6,276 nt of DNA from Spirochaetales bacterium. GTDB lineage: Bacteria > Spirochaetota > Spirochaetia > Sphaerochaetales > Sphaerochaetaceae. Position 1 is the stretch's first letter. The number at the start of each line of letters is the position of its first letter. Below are positions 5,027 through 6,276 of this stretch, piece after piece. The position numbers and the translations under genes were made by a program. The DNA lies in contig JALFCJ010000165.1 of NCBI GenBank assembly GCA_022771185.1, positions 1-6,276 of the forward strand, written 5' to 3'. Below the pieces are notes generated by a model. That model was given only the letters and a program-made list of their open reading frames with translations. It had not been told where the DNA came from and searched no databases.

Positions 5027-5796
5027 ATAAATGTCGCCATAGACAAGCCCAGAAGTAGTGAGATAAGAGGAGTAAGGATATTCTGTGCCGCAGAAGAGAG
5101 TGAATCCAAGACTTTACATTCTCGTAGGAGGTTACCGAACATCAGCATACCCACGAGTGACGCCGAGTCTGGTGCAACAAGGGACGAAATAATAGTTACT
5201 GCTATAGGAAATATAATCTTTGTGCTTTGAGAGATAGAGCGGGATGTGTATGTCATCTTTATCCTTCTCTCTTTCTTTGTGGTCACTCCCTTCAGTACAA
5301 TGGGCTGGATAATAGGGACGAGGGCCATATATGAGTATGCAGCTATCAAAATGGATGCCATATATGTAGAGTGTAGTCTCTCTGAAACAAGAATTGCAGT
5401 TGGGCCGTCGGCTGCACCAATGATGGCAATGGATGCTGCATCGTTAAGGGGAAAGAATAAAGAAGCTACGATTAGAGTTAGGAATACTCCACCCTGTCCT
5501 GCAGCACCTACAAATATTAGCCAAGGCTTTTCCAATAGTGGCCCGAAATCTATCATTGCTCCTATTCCTATAAATAATAGGAGGGGAAATACTTCATATC
5601 TTTCAATTCCGAATTCATAGAGCCAAGTAAGGATTCCTGTTTCTCCTATTACCATAGTTCCTGGAATATTAGCCAGTATGGCTCCAAATCCCATGGGTAG
5701 AAGAAGTGTGGGCTCCATTTTGTGTTTGATAGCCAGGTATATCAATACCATTCCTAATACCATCATCAATAATGAATATAAGAGGCTCGTATCCAT
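5020..5796 (-). CDS. Sodium-pumping decarboxylase beta subunit, N-terminal part
   Basis: This is a polytopic membrane protein (258 residues, about eight to nine helices) of the OadB/GcdB/MmdB family, which decarboxylates the carboxybiotin of the alpha subunit and exports sodium. Diagnostic blocks are KMEPTLLLPMGFGAILANIP (26-45), GIGAMIDFGPLL (77-88), GAADGPTAI (127-135) with Asp130 matching the functionally essential Asp203 of Klebsiella OadB, AYSYMALVPIIQP (153-165), TTKKERRIKM (172-181) and MLMFGNLLREC (217-227). It stops at LLGLSMATFMR, where intact homologues continue for about 100 residues; that part is the next cistron. First gene of a beta-N, beta-C, gamma operon; no alpha subunit is nearby, so the substrate (oxaloacetate, methylmalonyl-CoA or glutaconyl-CoA) cannot be told. 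The start has no Shine-Dalgarno sequence and a -10 element six bases upstream. Confidence 0.88.
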   Translation of the reverse strand: MDTSLLYSLLMMVLGMVLIYLAIKHKMEPTLLLPMGFGAILANIPGTMVIGETGILTWLYEFGIERYEVFPLLLFIGIGAMIDFGPLLEKPWLIFVGAAGQGGVFLTLIVASLFFPLNDAASIAIIGAADGPTAILVSERLHSTYMASILIAAYSYMALVPIIQPIVLKGVTTKKERRIKMTYTSRSISQSTKIIFPIAVTIISSLVAPDSASLVGMLMFGNLLRECKVLDSLSSAAQNILTPLISLLLGLSMATFMR

Positions 5797-5802
5797 AACA
5801 AA

Positions 5803-5832
5803 AGTATAAAGAAGATCATAAGAAGAATAGAA
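5803..5832 (-). promoter_or_regulatory. Candidate promoter of the decarboxylase operon
   Basis: On the minus strand TATACT (5808-5803) is a five-of-six -10 ending six bases before the beta-subunit ATG. The -35 is weak (TTCTAT, 5832-5827, spacing 18). With no ribosome binding site before the ATG, the predicted transcript is leaderless. The next in-frame stop upstream is TAA at 5850-5848, and no better start codon lies between. Confidence 0.4.
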
Positions 5833-5891
5833 GCATCTATCTAAACATTAGTCTTTTAGTGTGTAAATTCCATGTTAATTCTGTTGGTAGT

Positions 5892-5920
5892 TATACTTTT
5901 TTCCTTTTTATTGTTATATT
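5892..5920 (+). promoter_or_regulatory. Candidate promoter of the CobW-family gene
   Basis: An extended -10, TGTTATATT (5912-5920), lies 17 bases after a weak -35-like TATACT (5892-5897). The start would be near 5927, giving a leader of about 31 bases with a good ribosome binding site. TTATAT (5914-5919) and ATATAA (5933-5938) form a short inverted repeat around the start, but it does not match a full Zur-type palindrome. Confidence 0.4.
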
Positions 5921-5957
5921 TCTCTCTTGGAGATATAAGACTCTCTAGGAGAATAGA

Positions 5958-6276
5958 ATGGCAAAGGCTAAAACACCTATTACATTGCTCTGTGGATATC
6001 TTGGAGCAGGTAAGACTACACTGTTAAATAAAGTCCTGAACAACCAGGAAGGGTATAGGGTCGCTGTAATTGTCAACGACATCGGTGAAATAAACGTAGA
6101 TGCATCCTTGATTGCAAAGGGTGGAAATATTACAGATACAAGCGACATTGTCCCTCTTACAAACGGCTGTATCTGCTGTACACTGAAAAGCGAGATGACA
6201 AAAGGTATCGAGAAGTTGATATCCAAGGGACTCTATGACTATATCTTGATCGAAGCAAGCGGTGTATGTGAGCCTA
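5958..6276 (+). CDS. CobW/COG0523 family G3E GTPase, N-terminal part
   Basis: The first 106 codons of a P-loop GTPase, open to the right edge. It has the G1 loop GYLGAGKT (13-20), VNDIGEINVD (39-48) in the switch region, the family's metal-binding CxCC motif in NGCICC (69-74), and YILIEASG (95-102) with Glu99. Members of this family deliver or allocate metals, often zinc, and one branch inserts cobalt for cobalamin. Which metal is served cannot be told here. The start ATG at 5958 follows AGGAGA (5947-5952) at a 5-base spacing. It is divergent from the decarboxylase operon, with 161 bases between the start codons. No clear zinc-regulator box is visible. Confidence 0.9.
   Translation, partial: MAKAKTPITLLCGYLGAGKTTLLNKVLNNQEGYRVAVIVNDIGEINVDASLIAKGGNITDTSDIVPLTNGCICCTLKSEMTKGIEKLISKGLYDYILIEASGVCEP

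Noticed and set aside
4745..5620. Two plus-strand open frames opposite the decarboxylase genes
   Set aside because: They mirror the conserved beta-subunit sequence on the other strand and have no family resemblance or start signals.
5914..5938. Zur box before the CobW-family gene
   Set aside because: TTATAT and ATATAA are inverted but 13 bases apart, and the flanks do not match a Zur palindrome; the regulator cannot be called.

Overview
The window is a gene-dense stretch of AT-rich bacterial DNA with genes on both strands. It contains no rRNA, tRNA or CRISPR array. The gene set points to an anaerobic, probably host-associated bacterium: an ammonium channel fused to a PII domain, a membrane subunit of a sodium-pumping decarboxylase and a TnpB-type gene. 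A spirochaete or a Firmicute fits best, but this is inferred from protein flavour only and is of low confidence. TGA is used as an ordinary stop by several genes, so the genetic code looks standard.

Left part (1-1629, minus strand): a TnpB-like RNA-guided nuclease runs off the left edge, so its RuvC catalytic half is not visible. Only 15 bases upstream of it ends a 333-residue soluble protein that I do not recognise. Both genes lack a Shine-Dalgarno sequence and have a -10 element 5-6 bases before the ATG, so both may make leaderless mRNAs.

Middle (1630-4560, plus strand): an AT-rich intergenic region leads to a strong intrinsic terminator placed just before the ribosome binding site of the ammonium transporter gene, which suggests attenuation. 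The transporter carries a complete PII domain at its C-terminus. That domain keeps the arginine that plugs AmtB in the E. coli complex but lacks the uridylylated tyrosine. A 331-base gap follows. It holds a hairpin, a decayed receiver-domain fragment on the minus strand, and a well-formed promoter with a 20-base dyad over its start site. This promoter drives a small four-helix membrane protein.

Right part (4562-5796, minus strand): a three-cistron operon for the beta and gamma subunits of a sodium-translocating decarboxylase. The beta subunit is split by one in-frame TGA. The TGA lies inside a near-ideal ribosome binding site, and a new ATG follows three codons later. The gamma-like gene codes for only 38 residues. 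No alpha (carboxyltransferase/biotin) subunit is present. The operon converges on the membrane-protein gene across one hairpin that both appear to share.

Right edge (5958-6276, plus strand): the first 106 codons of a CobW/COG0523 G3E GTPase, probably a metal chaperone, divergent from the decarboxylase operon.
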